Below, one piece after another: positions 45,841-55,250 of a DNA stretch of 64,000 nucleotides. The notes below the pieces were generated by a model, which had not been told where the DNA came from, made no database searches, and saw only the letters and a program-made list of their open reading frames with translations. Position 1 is the first letter of the stretch, and each line of letters begins with the position of its first letter. The position numbers were made by a program, and so were the translations under genes. This DNA is from Nitrospiraceae bacterium UBA2600 (GTDB lineage Bacteria; Nitrospirota; Thermodesulfovibrionia; Thermodesulfovibrionales; Thermodesulfovibrionaceae): the NCBI GenBank assembly GCA_002339325.1, contig DDKK01000040.1, positions 62,001 to 126,000 of the forward strand, written 5' to 3'.

Positions 45841-47880
45841 ATGAAGATTTTTGATGAATTTTTAGAGATTTTTAATGAATTGATCACCAATCCAAGTGCA
45901 TTAAAAGTTTTCAGTGAACTTCAAAAACAAGTTTTAGACTCAGACGGTAATAACATTTTTCATTATCTTGTCTTCTCTGAAAATTTACAACTTATAAGAA
46001 AAGTTGTAGAATTTTTGAAAGAAAACGATTTACAGTCTTTTAAAAAATTAATCACAGAAAAAAACAGATTTACAGAGACACCCAGAGACTGGGCATTGTC
46101 TATCAAGAATTACAAACTTAGAGAGAGCATTTCATCACTGTTAGAGAATAAGGATAAAGAGCCGCCTCGTGCCTATTGGGACAGATTCTATCAAAGTGTG
46201 CCTACATCTGGTTTTAGCTTCATGAATCCTATAAATTTTATGATTAATACTAAAAATAACCTTGATTTACCTGAATACAGTATTTCCGAAAAGCATAAAG
46301 GAGGATATATCGGCTCAATATACGGAAAAAACTTGCTTAAAAGTAGTCTTAAAAGGATTCTCTCGCCTTGCGAGATTCTCTATTCCTTCTCTGAACATCT
46401 CGGCAATGTTTTACTAAGAGGAGAGATTATCGAGCCACGCTTTAAGAGAGCATATCTCCATCTATATCACTTTTTCTCAGAAGGCTTATTTACTGTTGAT
46501 GAAGCAAAGGATAAGCTTGCTGAAATGGGAGAGGATGTGTCAAATGTAAACGTAATCATCAAAAGACTATCGGATGCTAATTTGATTTTGAAGATTTCAA
46601 GGGAAAAAGAAACTGAAAGAAAAAATGAAAAAAACACAATGGGTAGACCAAAATCCTTATACAGACTTGCCAATTTTTTTTCAACAGACGAGGAATGTCC
46701 AAAGACAGTAGAGGATAGGCTTAAGGAAAATCCCTCCTCCATAAATCATTACTTTACACCTATCAAAGCATTAGCCAGATGGATTATTAATGAAGTTACA
46801 GAGAACGAATACTACCTTGTGATATCTTCCATTCTTGAGGGATATTTGAAAAGCTTCGGTAATGTTGAATTTATCCATGCTCTTGCCATTTATGATTATC
46901 CTAAAAGACACAAAAAAAGAGGAAGAAAAAAAGAATACGCCGAGATTCATTTATGGATTAAAAGTGTAAGCAATTTTTCTCAAACTGTTTTCAGAAAACT
47001 CATTGAAAGGAAGATATACATAACGGACGAACAGATTTTATCATTAATCGTGGAGCTCTTTCAGGAAAGGTCAAGAATTCTCGGAACTGCAATGAGTTAT
47101 GAGTTAAAAGGATTGCTTGCCAGATTTATTTCTGACAGATTATTTAATTTGTCAGAGGAGGCTTCTGCACCATCTAAAAATAAGAGTTTGAATCTCATTG
47201 TTCCTTTTGTTGATTCTGATATGACTTTTCTCTCTGTTTTGGCCTACTTGAAGAAAATTGGAGTTGAAGTTAATTTGTATATAAATTTGGAAAATTCTAC
47301 TCTCTCTCTGTTACTAAGAAAACTTTTTGATAGGGTTAATGTTCAAGTTGCTAACTTTACTCATGTCCAAGACCTTAAATATCTTTCTAATAAAAGAAAT
47401 GTTTTTCTCATAAACATCCCCCATGAACAAATAGGTAAAGAAGAAGCTAAGATTGTCATAGATAGTATGAATGAACTCAAAAGCGAGACTTCTATTGCAT
47501 TAATGACTTTTCCGAGATTAAGGGAAAATGAATTAATCAGCCTTTACAGGGAAAGATACATAACTTATGACAGATTCATTGGTAAAATAGAAGAAATTCT
47601 TGAGAAAAATCAATTAAATGGATTAGATATGTCTGGACTTAATTCTTTCATAAAGTTAAAAGATTCCTCTCCTTCAGGCTCTCAGATAAATTACGGCATA
47701 CTGATTCTTGATAAAAACAGAGAATTAAAAAACACGGTTTACTTTGCAGAGGAAATTGAAAACTATACTTTTAGATTGAGCTGGTTAAGGGATACACTTA
47801 AGAGTGGTAGCTTCGGATTCATCTTAGAGTATTCAGAAGAGTATCTTGGCAGTGGTAGCAGATTAGCCTGGATTGTATGA
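45841..47880 (+). CDS. Ankyrin-like / winged-helix protein of unknown function
   Basis: 679 residues, no family recognised as a whole. Residues about 30-110 look like two or three ankyrin repeats (DSDGNNIFHYLVFSENLQLI and TETPRDWALSIKNYKLRESI). Residues about 205-275 form a winged-helix-like region (FTVDEAKDKLAEMG then RLSDANLILKISRE and GRPKSLYRLA, like PadR/MarR wings). The C-terminal half (about 450-679) has alternating strands and helices (LIVPFVDSDMTFLSVLAYL, KRNVFLINIPHEQIGKEE, INYGILILDKN) like a Rossmann-type or receiver fold. Divergent from a AAA+/GGCT operon, with a decayed paralog 2 kb away, suggesting a recurrent mobile locus. Confidence 0.7.
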   Translation: MKIFDEFLEIFNELITNPSALKVFSELQKQVLDSDGNNIFHYLVFSENLQLIRKVVEFLKENDLQSFKKLITEKNRFTETPRDWALSIKNYKLRESISSLLENKDKEPPRAYWDRFYQSVPTSGFSFMNPINFMINTKNNLDLPEYSISEKHKGGYIGSIYGKNLLKSSLKRILSPCEILYSFSEHLGNVLLRGEIIEPRFKRAYLHLYHFFSEGLFTVDEAKDKLAEMGEDVSNVNVIIKRLSDANLILKISREKETERKNEKNTMGRPKSLYRLANFFSTDEECPKTVEDRLKENPSSINHYFTPIKALARWIINEVTENEYYLVISSILEGYLKSFGNVEFIHALAIYDYPKRHKKRGRKKEYAEIHLWIKSVSNFSQTVFRKLIERKIYITDEQILSLIVELFQERSRILGTAMSYELKGLLARFISDRLFNLSEEASAPSKNKSLNLIVPFVDSDMTFLSVLAYLKKIGVEVNLYINLENSTLSLLLRKLFDRVNVQVANFTHVQDLKYLSNKRNVFLINIPHEQIGKEEAKIVIDSMNELKSETSIALMTFPRLRENELISLYRERYITYDRFIGKIEEILEKNQLNGLDMSGLNSFIKLKDSSPSGSQINYGILILDKNRELKNTVYFAEEIENYTFRLSWLRDTLKSGSFGFILEYSEEYLGSGSRLAWIV

Positions 47881-48385
47881 ATGAATATTTTCAAAAGTTA
47901 TTAAGTTAAAATTTTTTGCCAAAGACTAACATGTAAATGCTCAATCCTAAAATACTCATTTTCTTATCAATACGAGAATGACCCAAAAAATGATATAAAT
48001 CTGGGGCGAATGGCAGAACAATCTTTACTTGCAGACTAAACTTGCTTATTGAATATCTAAAAAGGTTGATTGATAAGAATTTTAATTTCTGTTGTCTATA
48101 TAGGATATATAATAAAACGAAGATGGATAAAGAGGAGCCATTTTAGTTTAGCTATTAACACATGAGTAGAATACCTTTGTTGAACTTTCAAGACATTTTT
48201 AGTTCAAATACTATGAGTAGCACCGGAGTAATTTTGTATAAAGTTTTATAAATCAGAAGCCAAAAAGCGTTTACAAAAGTGAGCGCTCTATAGGTAAAAA
48301 AAATTGATAGATTGCCAAACTAAGGAATAAATCACAAAAATATTTTAATTTGACATATTTTCAGAAAATTGGAGCACGAGTAAGT
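47881..48385. other. 505-bp non-coding right edge of the accessory block
   Basis: No gene supported and no copy of the tRNA-Val 3' end recognised, so no right attachment site can be placed here. AT-rich; it separates the accessory block from the chromosomal oxidoreductase operon. Confidence 0.4.
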
Positions 48386-49237
48386 CTAATAGAACTCTAA
48401 GAAAATTTCTTTTATCTTTTCTGGGTTGAATTTTTGCTCTACAAGAGTTTCACTTGAAATTACAGGAATTTGCCCATCGAGGGAAGGTTTATTAGCTATA
48501 TAAATAATTCCGATTGGAATTCTCTCACCCCATTCAAGGGATTTCTCAAAGGCTCTAATTCTGTCCCTTGGGTCATAGTCATCGGACAGTCTGTAAACCC
48601 TCTCTTTGTACCATTCAAAGGTATTTACTTTATTGAAACTTACACAGGGTTGAAGTATGTCTATGAGAGTGAATCCTCTGTGGTTTACTGCTTCTTTAAT
48701 CAGACCCTTTAGATGGTCAATATCTCCTGCAAAGGCTCGGGCAACAAAGCTACAATTTAGAGCTATTGCTAAAGTTAAAGGATTAAACTGTTCTGAGAAA
48801 ACTCCAAAAGGTTGAACCTTTGTGACCATTCCTTTCATTGAAGTTGGTGATGCCTGCCCCTTTGTAAGTCCGTATATTTGATTGTCATGGACAAAGAGTT
48901 TTACGTCAATGTTTCGCCTTATTGCATGGATAAGGTGATTTCCACCCTCTCCATAGCAGTCTCCATCACCTGCTACAGCAAAGACCTTAAGCTTATGATT
49001 TGTAAGCTTTATTCCTGTTGCAACAGGTAGAGTTCTTCCATGTAATCCATTGAAGGTATGACATCTTGTATAGTGGGGAAATTTCCCAGCCTGACCTATT
49101 CCAGAGACAATTACGAATTCATGGGGACTAAGCCCAAGCTCAACTATTGCTTCATTGAATGCCCTTAAGATTGAAAAGTTACCGCATCCAGGACACCAGG
49201 CAGGCTTCTGCCCTTTGAAATCATCTAAGGTAGGCAT
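48386..49237 (-). CDS. korB: 2-oxoacid:ferredoxin oxidoreductase beta subunit
   Basis: 283-residue thiamine-diphosphate subunit. CPGCG near the N-terminus, thiamine/Mg motif GDGDCYGEGGNHL (GDG...), then DNQIYGLTKGQASPTS, a loop that in OFORs contacts substrate. It oxidatively decarboxylates a 2-oxoacid to acyl-CoA with ferredoxin. ATG 49237 with GGAGAGAG is preferred to an in-frame ATG 21 nt upstream; it overlaps the alpha gene by 17 nt. 2-Oxoglutarate is the usual substrate for this two-subunit form, but pyruvate or others are possible. Confidence 0.9.
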   Translation of the reverse strand: MPTLDDFKGQKPAWCPGCGNFSILRAFNEAIVELGLSPHEFVIVSGIGQAGKFPHYTRCHTFNGLHGRTLPVATGIKLTNHKLKVFAVAGDGDCYGEGGNHLIHAIRRNIDVKLFVHDNQIYGLTKGQASPTSMKGMVTKVQPFGVFSEQFNPLTLAIALNCSFVARAFAGDIDHLKGLIKEAVNHRGFTLIDILQPCVSFNKVNTFEWYKERVYRLSDDYDPRDRIRAFEKSLEWGERIPIGIIYIANKPSLDGQIPVISSETLVEQKFNPEKIKEIFLEFY

Positions 49238-50933
49238 AGACTCTCTCCTTGAGTTCATCTAAGGTAAAAGGTCTTCCATCAAAGCGATTTATGTGGTTTT
49301 TTAGCTCTATTCCAGTCTCCATCCTAATGAGCTTTGCAAACTGACTTGTGGCATTCTGTTCGATATTTATTGTGACTTTTGCTTTCTCTATTTTCTCTGT
49401 CCATCTCAAATCATTTGAAAAGGGATAGAGTTCACTGAAATGAAGCATTGTTATTTTAAACTTATTAGAGAGTTCATCAACTACTTCTCTCACTATTCCA
49501 TATGTTGAACCCCAACAAGTTAGCACTATTTCAGGCTCAAGGACACCATAAAGCTTTGGTGGCTCAATTTCTCTCTGAATTAGGGGCATTTTTCTAAATA
49601 GCCTCTTTTCAACCATTTTAATCCTTGTCTCTGCATCCTCAATTATGTGTCCCTCTTCGTCATGTTCATCACTGTCAGTGACAACGAGATGTTCTGAGTC
49701 TCCGGGAACACCAAGTGGAGATACCCCTGTCTCTGTGAAGGCATGTCTCTTATAGCTCTCTAATGCTCTAAACTCACCGTTTCTCAATCTATAATCAATG
49801 TATTTCAAACGGGAAAGGTCAAATCCTGTATAACTCCACTGGCTATCAGCAAGATACTGGTCTGTAAGAATTATCACTGTAATTTGATATTTCTCTGCCA
49901 AGTCAAAGGCTTTGTTTGTAAGGAAGAAGGCTTCTTCAGGGCTTCCCGGTGCAAATAGCACCCGTGGAAACTCTCCATGTCCTGCAAAGAGGGCAAAAAA
50001 GAGGTCTGCCTGCTCAGTTCTTGTAGGAAGTCCTGTGGCAGGACCTGGTCTTTGGGCAAGGGCAATTACAAGGGGAGTTTCGGTCATTCCTGCCAAAGAG
50101 AGTCCTTCAACCATAAGGGCAAAGCCACCGCCTGAAGTTCCAGTCATGGCACGTACTCCAGCAAAGGATGCACCAAGTGCCATATTAATTGCAGCAATCT
50201 CATCTTCTGCCTGCTCAACAACTATTCCAAATTCCTTTGCTTTATCGGCAACAAAATTAAGTATCCCTGTTGAAGGTGTCATCGGATAGGCAGAATAAAA
50301 CTTAAGACCAGAGGCGCAGGCACCAGCACCTATTGCTTCATTACCTGTAATTAGCATTTTCGGAGATTCAAACCCTGAAACCATAAAGGAGCAGGTAAGG
50401 CAGTGCTCCCTTGCAAAGTTATAACCTGCCTCTGATGCTCTAAGGTTTGCCTCAATAACTTCGCTTCCCTTTTTCTTAAAGGTCTTCTTTATTAGTTCAT
50501 ACATAATATCAGGCTTCATCCCAAGCATTCCCACAACTGCACCAACTGCCACAGTATTTGCCATGATTTTACTTCCACCGTGTTTGATTGCTAAGTCAAA
50601 GAGAGGCACATCAAGGAAGTTGGCTTTTTCGTATTTTTCCTTTAAATATGATGAATCATAGAGAACATGACCTGTAGGACTAAGTTCCCTTTCATGTTGA
50701 ATGATGCTTTCTCTGTCGAGGGCAACAAGGATGTCAATGGGAGTTCTTGAGGCAGTGATAGGCTTGTCTGAGATTCTTATTTGATAGAAATTGTGTCCAC
50801 CTCTTATTCGGGACTCGTAATCCTGATGGGTAAAGACATAGTAACCAGCCCTTGCAAATAGGCGGGACAGGGTCTCACCAACTGTCTGAATTCCCTGTCC
50901 TGCCTCACCACCTATCTTGATTGAGTAATCCAT
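49221..50933 (-). CDS. korA: 2-oxoacid:ferredoxin oxidoreductase, fused gamma-alpha subunit
   Basis: 570 residues: gamma domain at 1-190 (GGEAGQGIQTVGETL), then the alpha subunit from about 190 with GNEAIGAGACASGLKFYSAY, PMTPSTGIL, the EDEIAAINMALGASFAG region and GTSGGGFALM. A C-terminal domain follows from about 450. The gamma-alpha fusion plus separate beta is the KorAB/OFOR layout. Its ATG shares one base with the stop of the DsrC-like gene (TAATG). No integral ferredoxin domain is seen, so electrons pass to a free ferredoxin. Confidence 0.92.
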   Translation of the reverse strand: MDYSIKIGGEAGQGIQTVGETLSRLFARAGYYVFTHQDYESRIRGGHNFYQIRISDKPITASRTPIDILVALDRESIIQHERELSPTGHVLYDSSYLKEKYEKANFLDVPLFDLAIKHGGSKIMANTVAVGAVVGMLGMKPDIMYELIKKTFKKKGSEVIEANLRASEAGYNFAREHCLTCSFMVSGFESPKMLITGNEAIGAGACASGLKFYSAYPMTPSTGILNFVADKAKEFGIVVEQAEDEIAAINMALGASFAGVRAMTGTSGGGFALMVEGLSLAGMTETPLVIALAQRPGPATGLPTRTEQADLFFALFAGHGEFPRVLFAPGSPEEAFFLTNKAFDLAEKYQITVIILTDQYLADSQWSYTGFDLSRLKYIDYRLRNGEFRALESYKRHAFTETGVSPLGVPGDSEHLVVTDSDEHDEEGHIIEDAETRIKMVEKRLFRKMPLIQREIEPPKLYGVLEPEIVLTCWGSTYGIVREVVDELSNKFKITMLHFSELYPFSNDLRWTEKIEKAKVTINIEQNATSQFAKLIRMETGIELKNHINRFDGRPFTLDELKERVYAYLR

Positions 50934-51556
50934 TATGAGGGAGTTACGCCATATTTGACTATGTTTATTAGATTGTTATCAGGTTTGGGAAGTCCTGCAA
51001 TCTTCCAAGCAATGATAGGGTCAATCAATTTCTCAGCAATACAGTCCTTTGGCTGATTTACATTTTTACAGACGTGGCTAAGAACTGGGAAGTAGTTGTA
51101 AGTTTTATAGTAATTATTAATAAACTTGACCATATCAAGCTGTTCCTTTGTAAGAACTCCAACTCCCTCCCGTAGGGCAATCATCTGGGCAACCTTTTCA
51201 TTCCAGTCGTTTATATTTTTTAGATAACCTTCTTCATCAAGGGCTACAGTTTTCTCAACAGCCTTGTATTCGGCTACTACTTCAGGCTTTTCCCTTTCAA
51301 AACGCTCTCTTTCAGTGAAGTTTTTAATGAACTGACCAATCTGTACTCCAAGATAGACACACTTTACATTATTCATGCAGTCATCGGCATCTTGCTTATC
51401 AAGATGGGTAATAAGCTCAGAAGTTCCCTTTTGAAATCTCAAAATGTAAGAATGTTTCTCCTCACTGTAGTAAATCGTAACGTTAAAACCCTGCTCTTTA
51501 ACTTCTGGATACATTTCAAGTATTTTTGCCTTTAAATCATCAATTGTGTAAGCCAT
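50933..51556 (-). CDS. DsrC/TusE-like protein with extra N-terminal domain
   Basis: 207 residues. Residues about 103-195 match DsrC/TusE: VALDEEGYLKNINDWNEKVA, LTKEQLDMVKFINNYY and FPVLSHVCKNV. The C-terminal Cys pair that carries sulfur in DsrC is missing; the tail ends VKYGVTPS, and Cys occur at 60, 66, 163 and 172. Residues 1-100 form an extra alpha/beta domain with no clear match. A sulfur-carrier or regulatory role is possible. It lies 9 nt after sodB and is coupled to the korA gene. Confidence 0.75.
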   Translation of the reverse strand: MAYTIDDLKAKILEMYPEVKEQGFNVTIYYSEEKHSYILRFQKGTSELITHLDKQDADDCMNNVKCVYLGVQIGQFIKNFTERERFEREKPEVVAEYKAVEKTVALDEEGYLKNINDWNEKVAQMIALREGVGVLTKEQLDMVKFINNYYKTYNYFPVLSHVCKNVNQPKDCIAEKLIDPIIAWKIAGLPKPDNNLINIVKYGVTPS

Positions 51557-51565
51557 AAATTCCTC

Positions 51566-52144
51566 CTATTTCACTCTTTTTTCTACTTCTTGCCAGTTAA
51601 TATTTTTAAAGAATGCTTCAATGTAGTCAGCTCTCTTAAGACCATAATCAATCATGAAGGCATGTTCAAAGACATCCATTATAAGCAGGGGATTACATCC
51701 AGAGGGATGACCCACATCGTGTTCGTTTATCCAGAAGTTGAAAAGTTTTCCAGTGAGAGTATCCTGATAGAGAACAATCCAGCCAATTCCTCTCATTGTG
51801 CCAGTTGCCTTAAAGTCCTTAAGCCAATTCTCAAAGCTTCCGAAGTTTTCATTAATAAGTAACATAAGTTTTCCAGCCTCTGGAGGAACACCATTGCCAC
51901 CGAGATTTTCAAAGTAGTATTCATGAAGTCTTACTCCATTCCATTCCCAACCAAGCCTTCTTTTAAGCTCTGCATACTCAGGTGTGCCTGTTTTTCCCTC
52001 CTTAAGCATCTGATTGAGTGTGTCAAGAAGCTTATTCGTGTTGGTCACATAGCCCTGGTAGAGAGTAAAGTGATTTTTAAGGAGGGTTTCACTAAATCCA
52101 GACATTCCAATAAGATTTGAATAGTCCTTTGCCTGATAAGCCAT
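51566..52144 (-). CDS. sodB: Fe/Mn superoxide dismutase
   Basis: 192-residue SOD of the iron/manganese family. Metal ligands can be placed: His in LLKNHFTLYQGYV, His in RLHEYYFENLGG, and Asp/His in MDVFEHAFMIDYG (family DVWEHAYYLDY). It is cytoplasmic, without a signal peptide. First gene of a leftward operon with the DsrC-like and 2-oxoacid:ferredoxin oxidoreductase genes, consistent with protecting oxygen-sensitive enzymes. AGGAGGTCTCCT-like site before the ATG. Confidence 0.92.
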   Translation of the reverse strand: MAYQAKDYSNLIGMSGFSETLLKNHFTLYQGYVTNTNKLLDTLNQMLKEGKTGTPEYAELKRRLGWEWNGVRLHEYYFENLGGNGVPPEAGKLMLLINENFGSFENWLKDFKATGTMRGIGWIVLYQDTLTGKLFNFWINEHDVGHPSGCNPLLIMDVFEHAFMIDYGLKRADYIEAFFKNINWQEVEKRVK

Positions 52145-52262
52145 AGGAGACCTCCTACTGAAATTTTATAAACAATAATAACAGATGGAGTTTTGAATGT
52201 CAATTCTGAGTTGGTTTATAATTTAGAAGTATTTAAAGATTCAACTTTTTAAAGGGGGATTT

Positions 52263-53192
52263 ATGAAAAAGTTTTTGATAGAGTTTTTGATTTGTCCAGT
52301 TTGCCTTCCCTTTGAAGTAGAGCTTAAACTGAATGCCAATCAATCTGAAGAGGATGATGTAGTGGTGGGATTTTTGTTCTGTGAAAAATGTGGTTCAAAA
52401 TTTAGAATATCCGATGGAGTTGCAATTTTAACACCCGACCCAGAATGGAAGCCCATTCAGGGAAATAAGTATGAAAATCCAAAGGTAGTCTCATCCTACT
52501 TGTGGAGTCACTACGGTGACCTTCTTCATGATAAAGAATGGCTTCCTGCCTATCCAGAGTGGGCATCTCTTATGGAAAGAAGTAGTGGCATAAGTCTTGA
52601 CATTGGTTGCGCTGTAGGAAGATTTGTTTTTGACATGGCAGGAAAGAGTGATTTCTCAGTTGGTATTGACCTATCCTTTGCCTTCATTAAGACTGCAAGG
52701 GAGATAATGAAAAGAAGAGGAAAAAGATTTGAACTCACTGAAGAGGGACTTATTACAAGGGAGGCTGAGTTTACTCTTCCCGAATCTATGAAAACAGACA
52801 ATACCGAGTTTATCGTAGCCGATGCACTAAGGCTTCCCTTTAGAAGAGAGACCTTTTCAAAGATTGTTTCTTTAAATATTCTCGACAAAGTGCCAGTACC
52901 CTTTAGACATCTTGAGGAGATGAATAGAGTTGGAAAGCCCTCGGGTTGCCAAATTCTAATTTCAGATCCCTATTCATGGTCTGAGGAGGTTGCTCCTCAG
53001 GAGCAATGGCTTGGAGGAAAGGGAGATGGAAGATTTTATGGATATGGTCATGAAAATGTAGCTAAAATACTTGAGAACGTTCTCGTTCCACCATGGAAAG
53101 TTGAGGCAGAGGGAGTTGTGAACTGGAAAATAAGGAATCATAGAAATCATGCGGAACTAATCAAGAGTCTATACACAAAAGCTCAAAGATAG
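52263..53192 (+). CDS. SAM-dependent methyltransferase with Trm112-like zinc-ribbon N-terminus
   Basis: 309 residues. The N-terminus has two CPVC/CEKC pairs (ICPVCLPF and FCEKCGSKFRIS) forming a Trm112-like zinc ribbon. A class I methyltransferase follows with motif I LDIGCAVGRFVFDMA, GIDLSF and VADALRLPF. Target unknown. AAAGGGGG precedes the ATG. It is the first gene of a rightward operon; 10 nt separate it from the molybdopterin gene. Confidence 0.82.
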   Translation: MKKFLIEFLICPVCLPFEVELKLNANQSEEDDVVVGFLFCEKCGSKFRISDGVAILTPDPEWKPIQGNKYENPKVVSSYLWSHYGDLLHDKEWLPAYPEWASLMERSSGISLDIGCAVGRFVFDMAGKSDFSVGIDLSFAFIKTAREIMKRRGKRFELTEEGLITREAEFTLPESMKTDNTEFIVADALRLPFRRETFSKIVSLNILDKVPVPFRHLEEMNRVGKPSGCQILISDPYSWSEEVAPQEQWLGGKGDGRFYGYGHENVAKILENVLVPPWKVEAEGVVNWKIRNHRNHAELIKSLYTKAQR

Positions 53193-53202
53193 GAGAAAGC
53201 CA

Positions 53203-55245
53203 GTGAAAAAAACAACTGTCTGTAGACTCTGTTCAGCCTGTTGTCCCATTGAAGTAGAGGTAAATGATGGTCAATTAGTCAATGCAAGAAGACTTACTCC
53301 CTTTGAGAAAGCAATAGTATGTCCTAAGCTTGCCAATGCAAAAAATATTGTCTATTCAAAAGATAGGGTGCTAAAGCCACTTTTAAGGGAAAATCTTAGT
53401 AAGGAATTTAGAGAGGTTTCATGGCAGGAGGCACTGGATTTTATCGCTAATAAAGTTAATAAAGTAAAAAACTCCTACGGAGCTCAATCTATCGCACTTC
53501 TTAGGGGAATGGCTGCTGATTGGGGAACTCCCTGGGATTATGCTGTAAGGCTCATGAGTGCCCTTGGCTCTCCAAATGCCCTCGGAAACGGCTCTGTCTG
53601 CTTTGTTGCAAGAGAGATTGCCCATACCTATACTTATGGAGCAATTACAATTCCTCAGCCAAAGGATGCAAAATGTATTGTGATATGGGGGAAAAATGAT
53701 AGAAATACATTGCCAGTCATGGCAGAGGCAATAATTCATGCGAAAGAACGTGGAGCGAAATTAATAGTTATAGACCCTGTAAAGACTTTCTTTGCAGAGA
53801 TTGCAGACCTTTGGCTTCGGATAAAACCTGCCCATGATGGAGCCCTTGCAATGGCTTTGTCTAAGGTTATAGTTGAAGAGGGATTATATGATAGAGATTT
53901 CGTTGAGAGATACTGCGAGGGTTTTGATGCCTTAAGGGAAGTGCTTTCAAAGTTTGATTTAGGCGAGTTATCTGAGAAAACCTCAATCCCCGTTGAGCTC
54001 ATAAAGGATGCAGCAAGGCTTTATGCAACAGTGAAGCCCGCATGCATCATTGATGGAAATGGTATTGACATGCAGACAGATGTCTTTCAAGCAACAAGGG
54101 CAGTATGTATCCTTAGGGCACTCACAGGAAATATTGACATTCAAGGCGGAGACTTTATACCTCAGCCGATTCCCCTTACGAATGTCCAGTTAAGAGAAAA
54201 GGTTGTAGATGTACCATCAGTTATGCTTGATTATCCCCACTTTGAAAAATTCCATCCCACTTGGGGACTTCACGGACAGTCCTGCCTAATTGATGCAATC
54301 ATTGAGGAGAAGCCCTATCCTGTAAAGTTTCTCTTTGTCCAGTCGGGAAATCCAGCTGTTACAATGATGGATTCAGGAAGAGTAAGGGAGGCTTTGAAGC
54401 GTCTTGACTGTCTTGTAATGATAGATATGTTTAAAAACAAAACAGCTGAGTTTGCCCATGTAATTTTGCCTGCTTCAAGCTGTTTTGAGAAGACACAGAT
54501 TAATAGGGCATACATAAGAAACTGTTTCATAATGCTTCAGCAGAAGGTAATTGAACCCCTTGGTGAGAGCAAGGAAGACATTGAAATAGTCTTTGAACTT
54601 GCTAAGGCTTTAGGAGTCGGAGATTATTTCCCTTGGGATACAGTAGAGGAAGCCCTTGATTTTCAGCTTAAACCAACAGGTTTGACAGTAAAGACTCTAA
54701 AAGAGAATCCTCAAGGGATATGGTATGAAAAACCTCGCTTTAAAAAGTATGAAACTGAGGGACTTAAAACTCCTTCAGGAAAAGTTGAGATTTTCTCTCA
54801 AAGCCTTGCCGATACAGACCATGATCCAATACCCTTTTTGAATGGATTCCATAGAGACCCAATTAGTTTTAGTGGAAAGGGTGACTTGAAATTCATAGGA
54901 ATAAGTGGAGAAAGAGTGAACTGCTACACCCATACCCAGTTTAGAAAGATTGGGGAACTGAGAAAGCTTGACAGAGAACCCTTCATAGACATCAATCCAA
55001 AAGATGCGGGAAAGCTCAATATTCACGATGGTGACCTATTGAAAGTCTCCACACCAAGAGGAGAGGTAAAGATGAAGGCAAGAGTTTCAGAGCTGGTTGG
55101 TGAGGGAGTTTTAAGAATAGCTTGGGGATGGGGTGAGGAGTCTGACCAGTGGAACCTAAACGCTCTCACCGATGATTTTGAAAGAGACCCTATTACATGC
55201 ACTCCTTCAGGAAGAAGTTTTTACTGTAAAGTGGAAAAGGTGTAA
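53203..55245 (+). CDS. Molybdopterin oxidoreductase (DMSO reductase family), cytoplasmic
   Basis: 680 residues, Mo/W-bisMGD enzyme of the formate dehydrogenase/thiosulfate reductase group. The N-terminal cluster Cys are at VCRLCSACCP (7, 10, 14) and VCPK (about 40). MGD-binding regions: WGKNDRNTLPVM, IVIDPVKTFFAE, CIIDGNGIDMQTD, GNIDIQGGDF; the C-terminal MopB domain contains NPKDAGKLNIHDGDLLKV. There is no Tat signal, so it acts in the cytoplasm. The start is GTG with AGGAGAAA upstream. No separate iron-sulfur or membrane subunits are adjacent. Substrate not predictable. Confidence 0.88.
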   Translation: MKKTTVCRLCSACCPIEVEVNDGQLVNARRLTPFEKAIVCPKLANAKNIVYSKDRVLKPLLRENLSKEFREVSWQEALDFIANKVNKVKNSYGAQSIALLRGMAADWGTPWDYAVRLMSALGSPNALGNGSVCFVAREIAHTYTYGAITIPQPKDAKCIVIWGKNDRNTLPVMAEAIIHAKERGAKLIVIDPVKTFFAEIADLWLRIKPAHDGALAMALSKVIVEEGLYDRDFVERYCEGFDALREVLSKFDLGELSEKTSIPVELIKDAARLYATVKPACIIDGNGIDMQTDVFQATRAVCILRALTGNIDIQGGDFIPQPIPLTNVQLREKVVDVPSVMLDYPHFEKFHPTWGLHGQSCLIDAIIEEKPYPVKFLFVQSGNPAVTMMDSGRVREALKRLDCLVMIDMFKNKTAEFAHVILPASSCFEKTQINRAYIRNCFIMLQQKVIEPLGESKEDIEIVFELAKALGVGDYFPWDTVEEALDFQLKPTGLTVKTLKENPQGIWYEKPRFKKYETEGLKTPSGKVEIFSQSLADTDHDPIPFLNGFHRDPISFSGKGDLKFIGISGERVNCYTHTQFRKIGELRKLDREPFIDINPKDAGKLNIHDGDLLKVSTPRGEVKMKARVSELVGEGVLRIAWGWGEESDQWNLNALTDDFERDPITCTPSGRSFYCKVEKV

Positions 55246-55250
55246 GAAAA

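Noticed and set aside
47881..48385. Right attachment site of the tRNA-Val element
   Set aside because: No match to the tRNA 3' end was found by eye in this gap or in the other gaps of the block.
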